A stretch of DNA of 9,958 nucleotides, from positions 1-9,958 of the forward strand of contig CAJLIR010000029.1 of assembly GCA_905206805.1 (NCBI GenBank), given 5' to 3'. This document shows, in pieces, positions 1 to 7,147 of the stretch. The notes under the pieces are model-generated. The model saw only the letters and a program-made list of their open reading frames with translations, did not search any database and was not told the DNA's origin. This stretch comes from an uncultured Caryophanales bacterium (GTDB lineage Bacteria > Bacillota_I > Bacilli_A > RF39 > UBA660). Both the position numbers and the translations under genes were made by a program. Numbering within the stretch: the first letter of the stretch is position 1; every line of letters begins with the position of its first letter.

Positions 1-42
1 AGAACAGTAGGTTCAGGTGTTGTATCTGAAATAATTGAGTAA
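1..42 (+). CDS. tuf: Elongation factor Tu, C-terminal end (partial)
   Basis: Only the last 13 codons and the TAA stop are in the window; the gene begins upstream. The reading RTVGSGVVSEIIE matches the highly conserved EF-Tu C-terminus, usually GRTVGSGVV followed by three or four residues and IIE, at the end of the third beta-barrel domain. EF-Tu is the GTPase that delivers aminoacyl-tRNA to the ribosome. A terminator follows within 20 bp, so tuf is the last gene of its transcription unit here. The identification rests on a short but very characteristic tail. Confidence 0.85.
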   Translation, partial: RTVGSGVVSEIIE

Positions 43-61
43 TAATAATTAAAAATATATT

Positions 62-102
62 AATAGCAAGGGGCACTATTTTGTAGCAACTTGCTATTTT
101 TT
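62..102 (+). terminator. Rho-independent terminator after tuf
   Basis: AATAGCAAG at 62-70 pairs perfectly with CTTGCTATT at 90-98. The 19-nt loop is long, and a T-run at 97-102 follows the stem. The loop contains a second TAGCAA (84-89) that could compete for the same 3' arm, giving a smaller 4-bp hairpin with a 5-nt loop. It lies 19 bp after the tuf stop, as expected for the end of that operon. Confidence 0.75.
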
Positions 103-327
103 ATATATTATATTTTAAAAACTTAACAATGTAATTTTAATCAACTAATAAATGATTATAATAATTATTTTATAATTGTAATTCCAAAATTATTAGTTAA
201 AGAGTTGTTGGTTTAGGTAAAAAGATACTTGAAAAGATAATTTCTTTACAGTTTGAAATTTGATAAAATTTTAGGTGCGATTTTTGTAAAGTTTTAGCAG
301 TTTTTATAAAATAATTTTCAGTAGAAA
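103..327. other. AT-rich intergenic region without a recognisable gene
   Basis: No convincing ORF or RNA gene is seen between the tuf terminator and the next promoter. The only structure noted is an imperfect AT-rich inverted repeat: AACTAATAA at 143-151 against TTATTAGTT at 190-198, with an inner ATTATAA/TTATAAT pair. In DNA this AT-rich, such pairing could be chance. No riboswitch-like conserved core was recognised. Confidence 0.5.
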
Positions 328-356
328 TTGACATTTTTGGAAAAAACATATATACT
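328..356 (+). promoter_or_regulatory. Sigma-A promoter of the SH3-NlpC/P60 gene
   Basis: A consensus -35 TTGACA (328-333) is followed by a 17-nt spacer and -10 TATACT (351-356). The predicted start of transcription is near 363, giving a short leader of about 35 nt before the ATG at 398. The match suggests strong vegetative expression, and the promoter may also serve comEC downstream. Confidence 0.8.
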
Positions 357-397
357 ATAGTAGTATTAGTTTTATAAAATTAAAGGAGAAATAATAT

Positions 398-1810
398 ATG
401 CAAAAACTAAAAAAAGTAATTGCTGTAGCTATCATTATGATAGTACTTTTAGCTTACAGTATAACTACTACTATTGCTGTTACTAAAACAAAAGGAAAAG
501 TAATAACAGACACATTAAGATTAAGACAAGAAGCATCATTAGAATCAACTGTTGTGGAACTTTTATATAAGGATGATGAAGTTGAAATAGTTGCAGAAGA
601 AGGAGATTGGTATAAAGTAAATTTTAAAACTTATACTGGTTATGTTAGCAAAGAATATATAAGCAAAGAAAATAGTAATACAAATGAAAACAAAAATGAG
701 GAAACTAATAATACAACTAGTGGAGAAAACAATAATAATACTAACAATAGTGTAAATAATGAAAATACAAATACAACAACATCAAACACAGAAAATAAGC
801 AAAACGAAGAAAACAGTATAAATCAATTAGCAAATAAACAAGCAACAATTAATAGTGATATTAATGTATATATACTACCATTAATAAATTCTAATATAAT
901 TGGAAATTTGAAACAAAATAGTAAAGTAAATATTATTAATGTTACAGGTGTGTGGGCATATATAAAAACAGATGACTTAGCTGGTTGGATAAGAGTAGAT
1001 AAAGTATCAATAGATAATAATATTACAACAAATAATAATTCAGAAAGTCAAAACGATAATGGTAATAATAATACTGAGGATACTAAAAAAGATAACAATG
1101 AAACTAACAGTGAAGAGAAAAATAATAATACAGAAGAAACAACAACTAAAAAAGAATATACAGCTAAAAACTATTATATAAAGAGTAGTGCGGTAAATGT
1201 TAGATCAAAAGCAAGCACTAGTTCAGATGTTGTTACAACATTAACTCAAAATACACAAGTAAAAACTATTGCAGAAGAAGGAGATTGGTATAAGGTAGAA
1301 GTAAGTGGAAAAACTGGATATATTTTAAAAAGCTTACTTTCAGAAAATAAAGTAGAGGTTACATCAAGAAGTGCAACTCAAGGAAGAAAAACATCTAATC
1401 AAAATAATCAAGGTGAAGAAGCTACAACATATAATTCTTCAAAAGGAGAGCAAATAGTAGCATATGCTAAAAAATATCTTGGATGTAAATATGTATATGC
1501 AGGTTCAGGACCAAGTACATTTGACTGTTCAGGTTTTACAATGTATGTATACAAAAACTTTGGATATTCATTAGGACATTCAGCTGTTACTCAAGCTAAA
1601 CTTGGAAAATATGTTTCTAGAAGTAATTTACAACCAGGAGATTTAGTAATATTTAATAATAGTGCTAATACATCTATAGGTCATGTTGGTATATATATAG
1701 GTGGAGGAAACTTTATACATGCATCTAGTGGTGCAGGAAAAGTAATGATTTCTTCATTATCAGGAGCATATTATAATACAAGATATGTAACAGCAAGAAG
1801 AATAGTATAA
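398..1810 (+). CDS. Secreted SH3-domain NlpC/P60 peptidoglycan endopeptidase
   Basis: Predicted cell-wall hydrolase of 470 residues. Residues 5-28 form a signal peptide or uncleaved anchor. A bacterial SH3-like repeat spans about 33-90; a second, more degenerate one about 148-203; a third about 257-316. The C-terminal NlpC/P60 domain spans about 350-470 with catalytic Cys377 in DCSG, His429 in GHVGIYIG and a third polar residue His441 in FIHASS. In this family the domain cleaves stem-peptide bonds of peptidoglycan, usually D-Glu to diamino acid, while SH3 repeats bind the wall. The linkers at 91-145 and 205-255 are extremely Asn/Thr/Glu/Lys-rich and probably disordered. The start is set by AAAGGAG at 382-388, nine bases before the ATG. 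comEC follows 38 bp later with no terminator between. The exact bond cleaved is not determined by sequence alone. Confidence 0.9.
   Translation: MQKLKKVIAVAIIMIVLLAYSITTTIAVTKTKGKVITDTLRLRQEASLESTVVELLYKDDEVEIVAEEGDWYKVNFKTYTGYVSKEYISKENSNTNENKNEETNNTTSGENNNNTNNSVNNENTNTTTSNTENKQNEENSINQLANKQATINSDINVYILPLINSNIIGNLKQNSKVNIINVTGVWAYIKTDDLAGWIRVDKVSIDNNITTNNNSESQNDNGNNNTEDTKKDNNETNSEEKNNNTEETTTKKEYTAKNYYIKSSAVNVRSKASTSSDVVTTLTQNTQVKTIAEEGDWYKVEVSGKTGYILKSLLSENKVEVTSRSATQGRKTSNQNNQGEEATTYNSSKGEQIVAYAKKYLGCKYVYAGSGPSTFDCSGFTMYVYKNFGYSLGHSAVTQAKLGKYVSRSNLQPGDLVIFNNSANTSIGHVGIYIGGGNFIHASSGAGKVMISSLSGAYYNTRYVTARRIV
591..615 (+). repeat. 25-bp direct repeat, copy 1 (in SH3 repeat 1)
   Basis: This stretch encodes most of AEEGDWYK in the first SH3 domain and is identical base for base to 1269-1293. 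The copies are 678 bp apart, an exact multiple of three, so recombination between them would keep the frame and remove about two SH3 units and both linkers. Confidence 0.8.
1269..1293 (+). repeat. 25-bp direct repeat, copy 2 (in SH3 repeat 3)
   Basis: Second copy of the repeat at 591-615, in the third SH3 domain. The DNA identity, including synonymous positions, exceeds what the protein motif requires and suggests recent duplication or gene conversion between SH3 units. Confidence 0.8.
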
Positions 1811-1830
1811 TAAGGGGGCAATAAGATAAA

Positions 1831-1851
1831 GGAGAAACTTAAAGAACATTG
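1831..1851 (+). promoter_or_regulatory. Ribosome binding site and TTG start of comEC
   Basis: GGAG at 1831-1834 precedes the TTG at 1849-1851 by 14 nt, longer than ideal. An in-frame stop at 1840-1842 excludes any earlier start. The next in-frame ATG (1906-1908, with AGGA at 1896-1899) would remove most of the first membrane helix. TTG is preferred, but the combination predicts weak translation. Confidence 0.5.
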
Positions 1852-4467
1852 AAGACAGATAAATTTATTATTATTGCAAATTTAGTATATATTTTAGGAA
1901 TTATAATGGGGCTATACTTACAAATAAGTATAGTCTTTTTGTTATGTTTAACTTTAGTTTCAATATTATATTTAATAATCAAAAGTAATATTAAAGAAAT
2001 AATACATGATAAAATAGTACAATTTATTGAAAAAAAACGATTTATCGTAATATCAAAAGGTATTAGCAAAGTAAAGGTTGGTAGAAAAAAACAAAAAACA
2101 AGACCAATACAATTTATTACTATAAGTGTTTTTGTAATAATAGTATTAATTAGTAATATTTTAACAATAAATAAAAGTAAGATATTAAATATGTATAATA
2201 AATTAGAAAATATATGCGTAATAGGTGAAATTGTTAATTTAGAAAAGCAAAATGATTATTATATGATTTATAAAGTGAGTGTGAAAAATATAAATGAATC
2301 CAATATAAGAAAAAAATCATATGTTTTAGTAAAAATAAAGAAAAACAATAAAAATAATTTTAAATTAGGAGATATTATTAAAGTTAATGGCAAAATAGAA
2401 AATCCAGACGAACAAAAGAATTATAGAGGGTTTAATTATAAAAGATATCTACAAGGTAAAAATATTGCAACAGTAGTGGTAGGAGACACAGCTTATAAAT
2501 TAAATAAAACAAATAAAAAAAATATATATTATATAAAAAATAAAATAATAGAAAACGTAGAAAAAATATTAGCTGAAAATAATAAAGAAAGGATAAACAA
2601 TAAAAATAATATAGAAAACAAAAATAACGAAGAAAATAAAAAAAATAATAGTAGTATATGTTTAGCTCTTATAATTGGTTATAAGGCAGGTCTAGCTGAT
2701 GATATTAATGAGTATTTTTCTGAAAGTAATTTATTACATATGCTTTCTATTTCAGGAATGCATATTTCATATATATGCTTAATAATTAACTTTTTATTAA
2801 GAAAAATTAATAAAAAAATTGCTAAAATATTAACAATTGGTATTTTAATATTTTATATATTTTTGACAGGAGGAATTCCCTCTGTAATAAGAGCATGCAT
2901 AACACAAATACTATTTTTGACTAGTACATTATTTTATAGAAAATCAAATATATATACAAACTTATCTGTGGCATCGATAATTATACTTATAATTAATCCT
3001 TTTAGTATTTTTGATATTGGATTTATACTTTCTTATTTAGGAACTATCAGTATACTTATTTTTTATAAGCACATAGAAGAAGTTGTTAGTATACTACAAA
3101 TAAAAATATATAGTGTTTTTAAACCAAGATTACCACGAGAGAAAAGTAAAATTGCAAAAAGGTTTAATAAGATAATTTTTTATATGAAAGAGACTGTTAT
3201 TATAAGTATATCTGCTAATATTTTAATAATTCCAGTAACGATGTATTTTTTTAATACTATTTCTTTAAGTTTTGTCCTTTCAAATTTATTGGCAACTCCA
3301 ATACTTGTATGTGTAATAATTTTTTCTTTAATCTTTTTTATCGTTTCATTTTGCTCTATAAAGTTAGGATATTTTTTAGCTTATATTCTAAATTTTACAA
3401 TAGATAACTTAATAAATATTGTTAGGTTTTGTTCTTATATACCATTTAATAAAATCTTAATATGTTCTCCTAATATTTTAGAAATAACCTTAATATATAC
3501 ATTTATTTTTGTAATAACTTTCCTATATAAGAAAGATAAATTAAATATAAGATATATAATGCAAATTTTAAATAAAGTTAAAAAAAGAAATATAAAAAAA
3601 TTACTTGTTTTGGCTTGTATTTTTATAATTATGATAGTTTTTATATATAAAAATTATAATAATAGATTAAAGATATTTTTTATTGATGTAGGTCAGGGAG
3701 ATAGTACATTAATAATCACACCTAAAAATAAAAAAATATTAATAGATGGAGGAGGAAGTGAATTTGGAAAATTTAATATAGGTGAAAAAATATTAATGCC
3801 ATATTTATTAAACAGGAAAATAAAAAAAATAGATTATATAATCATATCACATTTTGATACAGATCATTGTGGAGGATTATTATATGTTATGGAAAAAATA
3901 AAAGTTAATAATGTAATTATAGGAAAACAAAATGAAAGCTCTGATAATTATGAAAAATTCAAAAAAATTGTTAAAAATAAAAAAATAAATATAAGAGTGG
4001 TAGAGATGGGAGATATACTAAAAATAGAGGATGAATTATATTTTGAAGTGTTGTGGCCAATGACAAACAAAATGATTAGCGAAAATTCAATTAACAATAA
4101 TTCTTTAGTATGTAAGATGAATTATAAAAAAAATTCGATTCTTTTTACAGGAGATATTGAAGAAATAGCTGAAAAAAAGATTTTAGAATTATATTCTAAA
4201 AATTTGGGTATATTGAGGGCAGATATTTTAAAAGTGGGACATCATGGTTCTAAAACATCATCAAGTTTAGATTTTATAAATGCAATAAACCCAAAGTATG
4301 CATTAATAGGAGTAGGAAAAGATAATAAATTTGGGCACCCTTCAAATATAATTATAAATAGATTAGAAAATAAGAATGTTAATATTTTGAGAACAGATCA
4401 AAATGGAGAAATCTCGATATTTATAAAAAATAAAAAAATGCGAATAAAGAAATTTATAGAAAAGTAA
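1849..4467 (+). CDS. comEC: ComEC/Rec2 competence DNA-uptake channel protein
   Basis: Predicted polytopic membrane protein of 872 residues that carries single-stranded DNA across the membrane during natural transformation. Two N-terminal helices (about 5-45) and a helix at about 88-107 flank a soluble DUF4131-like beta domain (about 120-215). The Competence core (about 270-560) has many helices and the signature LHMLSISGMHISY (296-308). A last helix at 584-600 leads into a C-terminal metallo-beta-lactamase-like domain (608-870) with DVGQGD (613-618), HFDTDH (668-673), TGD (767-769) and GHHGSK (797-802), so the metal site of the putative nuclease looks intact. It is somewhat longer than the roughly 780 residues of Bacillus ComEC, partly from an Asn/Lys/Glu-rich insert at about 243-268. 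It starts with TTG and probably shares a transcript with the upstream hydrolase. comEA is not in the window. No interruption is seen. Confidence 0.93.
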   Translation: MKTDKFIIIANLVYILGIIMGLYLQISIVFLLCLTLVSILYLIIKSNIKEIIHDKIVQFIEKKRFIVISKGISKVKVGRKKQKTRPIQFITISVFVIIVLISNILTINKSKILNMYNKLENICVIGEIVNLEKQNDYYMIYKVSVKNINESNIRKKSYVLVKIKKNNKNNFKLGDIIKVNGKIENPDEQKNYRGFNYKRYLQGKNIATVVVGDTAYKLNKTNKKNIYYIKNKIIENVEKILAENNKERINNKNNIENKNNEENKKNNSSICLALIIGYKAGLADDINEYFSESNLLHMLSISGMHISYICLIINFLLRKINKKIAKILTIGILIFYIFLTGGIPSVIRACITQILFLTSTLFYRKSNIYTNLSVASIIILIINPFSIFDIGFILSYLGTISILIFYKHIEEVVSILQIKIYSVFKPRLPREKSKIAKRFNKIIFYMKETVIISISANILIIPVTMYFFNTISLSFVLSNLLATPILVCVIIFSLIFFIVSFCSIKLGYFLAYILNFTIDNLINIVRFCSYIPFNKILICSPNILEITLIYTFIFVITFLYKKDKLNIRYIMQILNKVKKRNIKKLLVLACIFIIMIVFIYKNYNNRLKIFFIDVGQGDSTLIITPKNKKILIDGGGSEFGKFNIGEKILMPYLLNRKIKKIDYIIISHFDTDHCGGLLYVMEKIKVNNVIIGKQNESSDNYEKFKKIVKNKKINIRVVEMGDILKIEDELYFEVLWPMTNKMISENSINNNSLVCKMNYKKNSILFTGDIEEIAEKKILELYSKNLGILRADILKVGHHGSKTSSSLDFINAINPKYALIGVGKDNKFGHPSNIIINRLENKNVNILRTDQNGEISIFIKNKKMRIKKFIEK

Positions 4468-4489
4468 TTTAATAAGCAAATTATTTTCT
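4458..4489 (+). repeat. Inverted repeat at the comEC stop codon, weak terminator candidate
   Basis: The arms 4458-4470 and 4478-4489 pair over 12 bp with one bulged G (4464) and a 7-nt loop. The left arm overlaps the comEC stop. The stem is nearly all A/T, and the downstream sequence lacks a clean T-run beyond the arm itself, so any termination would be partial. Confidence 0.35.
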
Positions 4490-4517
4490 TGAATGGAATA
4501 GTTTAATATGGTAATAT
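4489..4517 (+). promoter_or_regulatory. Possible sigma-A promoter of the phosphodiesterase gene
   Basis: TTGAAT (4489-4494), a 17-nt spacer and TAATAT (4512-4517), preceded by an extended -10 TGG (4509-4511). It would give a leader of about 115 nt before the gene at 4640. No structured leader element was recognised there. Such boxes arise easily in AT-rich spacers. Confidence 0.45.
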
Positions 4518-4639
4518 GTAAGTGTCATTTTGCTGTAATAATAGAATCTATAATTAATATAGTATATAGATAAAATGAATAAAGGCATTAAAAACAGAAA
4601 TAAAAAAATAGAATAGTTAGAAAATAGGAGAAAATGTAT

Positions 4640-5800
4640 ATGAATTATAAAAATATTGTGTTTCCAAATTATGACCACTGTATATTAGGAACAATAAGTT
4701 CAATTTTAAAATATTATAATGTAGAAACAAAACATAAAACATCTGAAAAGATTGATGCAATATTAAATGAAAGAGAATATAGAAATGTTATATTTCTAGT
4801 ATTAGATGGATTAGGAGAACATATATTGAATGATATTTCTAAAGAAGGTTTTTTAAATAAAAATAAAGTAGATTGTGTTACTTCAGTGTATCCTTCAACA
4901 ACAACAGCAGCATTAACTACATATTATTCTGGGTGTCCTCCATATGAAACTGGATGGATAGCTTGGTCTCAATATTTTAAAGAATATGGCAGGGCTCTTG
5001 ATATGTTCTCACATAAAGAATCATATTTAAGAGAAGAAATAAAAAATCCATTAATGGATGTATATAAAAAGGTTGTTAATTATGAATCAATTTTTAGTAA
5101 AATTGAGAAGGCATCTCCTATAGTAAAAGCATATGAATTAGAACCAGAATATGCAGAAAGAAGAGCTCTTCGTTCTATAAATGCTAATAATATAGATGAA
5201 ATAATAATGAATATAAATGATTTGTGCAAAACACCAGATAAGAAATTTATACTTGCTTATTCAGATAATCCAGATAGTTTGTTACACAAATTTGGGGTAA
5301 CTTCAGAAGAAGCAAAGAAATTTATAAAAGAAACAGAAGATAAAATAGAAGAAATGACAAAAAATATTTCAGAAGATACAATCTTAATCATATCTGCTGA
5401 TCATGGGCATAAAGATATACAAAAGGCGTACACTTTACTTGATTATCCTGAAATTCAAGAATGTCTTATTATGCCAGCATCATTAGAATGTAGATTTTTA
5501 AGTTTTTTTGTAAAAGAAGAAATGAAAGAAAAATTTGTTGAGAGATTTAATAAAGTGTTTGAAAAAGAGTTTTGGCTTATGTCAAAAGAAGAATTTTTAA
5601 ATAAATATCATTTTTTAGGTTATGGGAATAAACATTATAAAATTGACGATTTTATTGGAAACTATGTTGCTATTTCAACTAGTGGAAGTATGATTAGATT
5701 AGAAACTTTTTTAGCAGAAGGAAAAGCTATTAGAAAATCTACTCATTGTGGATTAACTAAGGAAGAAATGGAAGTACCTGTTATTGTTATAAAAAAGTAA
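4640..5800 (+). CDS. Alkaline-phosphatase-superfamily phosphodiesterase / nucleotide pyrophosphatase-like protein
   Basis: Predicted cytoplasmic metal-dependent hydrolase of 386 residues with no signal peptide. It carries the two-metal site of the nucleotide pyrophosphatase/phosphodiesterase branch, numbered from this start. Asp56 lies in LVLDGLGEH, and the likely nucleophile Thr88 in YPSTTTAA. Asp212 and His216 lie in PDSLLHKFG, Asp254-His255 in SADHGH, and His369 in STHCG. All ligands appear present, so it should be active; the substrate cannot be read from sequence. An ATG six bases upstream (4634) is possible but sits only 3 nt from GGAG (4627-4630). The ATG at 4640 is 9 nt away and is preferred. 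It lies 172 bp after comEC, possibly with its own promoter, and no terminator separates it from the BofC-like gene. Confidence 0.85.
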   Translation: MNYKNIVFPNYDHCILGTISSILKYYNVETKHKTSEKIDAILNEREYRNVIFLVLDGLGEHILNDISKEGFLNKNKVDCVTSVYPSTTTAALTTYYSGCPPYETGWIAWSQYFKEYGRALDMFSHKESYLREEIKNPLMDVYKKVVNYESIFSKIEKASPIVKAYELEPEYAERRALRSINANNIDEIIMNINDLCKTPDKKFILAYSDNPDSLLHKFGVTSEEAKKFIKETEDKIEEMTKNISEDTILIISADHGHKDIQKAYTLLDYPEIQECLIMPASLECRFLSFFVKEEMKEKFVERFNKVFEKEFWLMSKEEFLNKYHFLGYGNKHYKIDDFIGNYVAISTSGSMIRLETFLAEGKAIRKSTHCGLTKEEMEVPVIVIKK

Positions 5801-5829
5801 AAATGATATTATAAAAAATATTGAAAATT

Positions 5830-5859
5830 GTATAAAACTATAAAATTAAGACCATACTA
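5830..5859 (+). promoter_or_regulatory. Possible sigma-G (forespore) promoter of the BofC-like gene
   Basis: GTATA (5830-5834) fits the sigma-G -35 pattern GHATR. After 18 nt, CATACTA (5853-5859) fits the CATnnTA -10 pattern. Transcription would start near 5866, 17 nt before the ATG at 5883. No good TTGACA/TATAAT pair with 16-18 nt spacing was found here. Bacillus bofC is known to be a forespore gene, which makes the match more interesting. The sites are short and the background is AT-rich. Confidence 0.4.
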
Positions 5860-5882
5860 CTATAAAGAGTAGGTGGTAAAAT

Positions 5883-6470
5883 ATGAGAAAATGGATAATA
5901 TATATATTGATTTTTGCGGTTAGTTTAATGATGATAATTAGTACGGTTTTATTAATTTCAATTTATAAAAATACAGCTAATATTCAAATTAATAAAAATG
6001 ATGAATTGGCTAAAACTGATAATAATACTATAGTTGATAATAATGAAATTGTTACAACCAGTTATTCAAATATAAAAATTTCTCCCAATGCTAGTATTGT
6101 TTTTAAAACATTATATAAAGAATGTAATCATATTATAGAAGAAGAGAGAAAAGCAGATAGTAATACTATAAATAAGAATGAATTGGATTTTAAAGAGCTA
6201 TATAATGAATGGGAGCTAAAAAAATTTACACAAGATGAAGTTGTTTTATATAGAGAAATAAATGGATTATGTAATGAACATTATATTATAAAAGATGATT
6301 CTGGTTATGTAAAGATATTTACAATAAATCAAAATGGTGAAGAAGAATTGGTAGAATCTACTTTGATTGCAGTTCAATATTTGCCAGAAGCGGATGTGAG
6401 TGAACTAAAACAAGGAATAAAAGTATATGGTATGGAAGAAGTAAATAAAATAATTGAGGATTTTGAATAG
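5883..6470 (+). CDS. Membrane-anchored protein with BofC C-terminal-like domain
   Basis: Protein of 195 residues with one hydrophobic segment (5-27) that would act as signal or anchor, placing the rest outside the membrane. A polar, Asn-rich stretch (30-70) follows, then a region at about 70-120 that I do not recognise. Residues about 118-194 resemble the BofC C-terminal domain: VVLYREINGLCNEHYIIKDD, a GYVKIF strand, then YLPEADVSELKQGIKVYGMEEVNKIIEDFE. In Bacillus, BofC inhibits the SpoIVB protease from the forespore side and so delays sigma-K activation. Here the role is inferred from this domain only, and in many Clostridia similar proteins are uncharacterised. AGGTGG at 5871-5876 sets the start with 6-nt spacing. 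A strong terminator follows the gene. The length is close to Bacillus BofC (about 170). Confidence 0.65.
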   Translation: MRKWIIYILIFAVSLMMIISTVLLISIYKNTANIQINKNDELAKTDNNTIVDNNEIVTTSYSNIKISPNASIVFKTLYKECNHIIEEERKADSNTINKNELDFKELYNEWELKKFTQDEVVLYREINGLCNEHYIIKDDSGYVKIFTINQNGEEELVESTLIAVQYLPEADVSELKQGIKVYGMEEVNKIIEDFE

Positions 6471-6488
6471 TAATTGTCAAAGTAAAAT

Positions 6489-6530
6489 AAAAACAGTTAA
6501 ATGAGTTTAAAACTATTTAACTGTTTTTTT
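6489..6530. terminator. Bidirectional rho-independent terminator
   Basis: AAACAGTTAAAT (6491-6502) pairs perfectly with ATTTAACTGTTT (6515-6526). The loop between can extend the stem with a few more pairs after a bulged G6503. T-run on the plus side at 6524-6530 serves the BofC-like gene. The A-rich stretch at 6484-6493 becomes a T-rich tract on the minus strand and serves pgsA. The site lies exactly between the two convergent genes. Confidence 0.85.
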
Positions 6531-6560
6531 GTTAATTTAATATATAGTGTAGAGGATAGA

Positions 6561-7124
6561 CTATTTATTTTTATCTACAATTTTTAAATTCTCTTTCTTT
6601 AAATAACCTTGCTTATAGAATGCATTAAAATACATTATCAAAGAAAAAATTGTCATAATTAAAGCTAAGTAATAAATATATGTATCAAAGTGGAAAGAAA
6701 TATTAAAATATTTTACAATTAGTGATGCAACAATTGCTGCATAAAAAAGTACAGTTGAAAGTTTCCCGTACCATCTGCTTGATACAACTAATTCTTTTCC
6801 ATATAAGAATGAAGCACCTGCTATCATTATAATTTCCTTTAAAAATACTATAAATAAAATCCAGAGAGGAATTATATTTTCTATACACAAAGCTGCAAGC
6901 ACAGAAACTTGTGTAGCTTTATCAGAAAGTGGATCAATTAATTTTCCAAAATTAGTTATAAAATTAAATTTTCTTGCAATAAAGCCATCTAAGATATCTG
7001 TAATACCAGATAGTGTTAAAAGTATAAAAGCAAGTACGTAATCTGAATGTATTATTGCTATAAATATGAAAGGTATTAATACAAATCTTAACATTGTTAA
7101 GATATTAGGTACATGTTTAAACAT
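6561..7124 (-). CDS. pgsA: CDP-diacylglycerol-glycerol-3-phosphate 3-phosphatidyltransferase
   Basis: Integral membrane enzyme that makes phosphatidylglycerophosphate from CDP-diacylglycerol and glycerol 3-phosphate, the committed step to phosphatidylglycerol and cardiolipin. In this 187-residue reading, the CDP-alcohol phosphotransferase motif is complete: Asp43, Asp46-Gly47, Ala50-Arg51, Gly60, Asp64 and Asp68, in the order DxxDGxxARx8GxxxDxxxD. The N-terminus FKHVPNILTMLRF is typical of PgsA. About five or six hydrophobic helices are present, and a Lys-rich tail ends the protein. A longer reading from an ATG at 7139 is unlikely because its first codons are themselves the GGAGG ribosome binding site. 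The gene starts 23 bp after the clpE stop, without a terminator between, so it is probably co-transcribed with clpE. Confidence 0.87.
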   Translation of the reverse strand: MFKHVPNILTMLRFVLIPFIFIAIIHSDYVLAFILLTLSGITDILDGFIARKFNFITNFGKLIDPLSDKATQVSVLAALCIENIIPLWILFIVFLKEIIMIAGASFLYGKELVVSSRWYGKLSTVLFYAAIVASLIVKYFNISFHFDTYIYYLALIMTIFSLIMYFNAFYKQGYLKKENLKIVDKNK

Positions 7125-7132
7125 ATAAAATT

Positions 7133-7137
7133 CCTCC
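7133..7137 (-). promoter_or_regulatory. Ribosome binding site deciding the pgsA start
   Basis: On the minus strand GGAGG lies 8 nt before the ATG at 7124-7122. The alternative upstream ATG (7139-7137) overlaps this GGAGG and has no site of its own, so it would add five spurious residues (MEEFY). Confidence 0.85.
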
Positions 7138-7147
7138 ATTAGTACAT

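Noticed and set aside
143..198. Structured RNA or riboswitch upstream of the SH3-NlpC/P60 gene
   Set aside because: The inverted repeat is almost purely A/T, lies upstream of the mapped promoter boxes and so outside the predicted transcript, and matches no known conserved core.
1839..2069. 76-codon minus-strand ORF opposite the comEC start
   Set aside because: It lies fully antisense to comEC apart from a few bases, has no ribosome binding site and has composition explained by AT-rich antisense DNA.
4481..4678. 65-codon minus-strand ORF in the comEC-phosphodiesterase spacer
   Set aside because: It is a hydrophobic Phe/Ile/Tyr-rich translation typical of antisense AT-rich DNA, overlaps the phosphodiesterase start and has no supporting signals.
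5801..5850. Terminator after the phosphodiesterase gene
   Set aside because: Only short A/T pairings (ATATT/AATAT) with no stable stem or T-run; read-through into the BofC-like gene is possible.
6703..6888. 61-codon minus-strand ORF inside pgsA
   Set aside because: It is an alternative frame of a well-supported gene with a complete catalytic motif.
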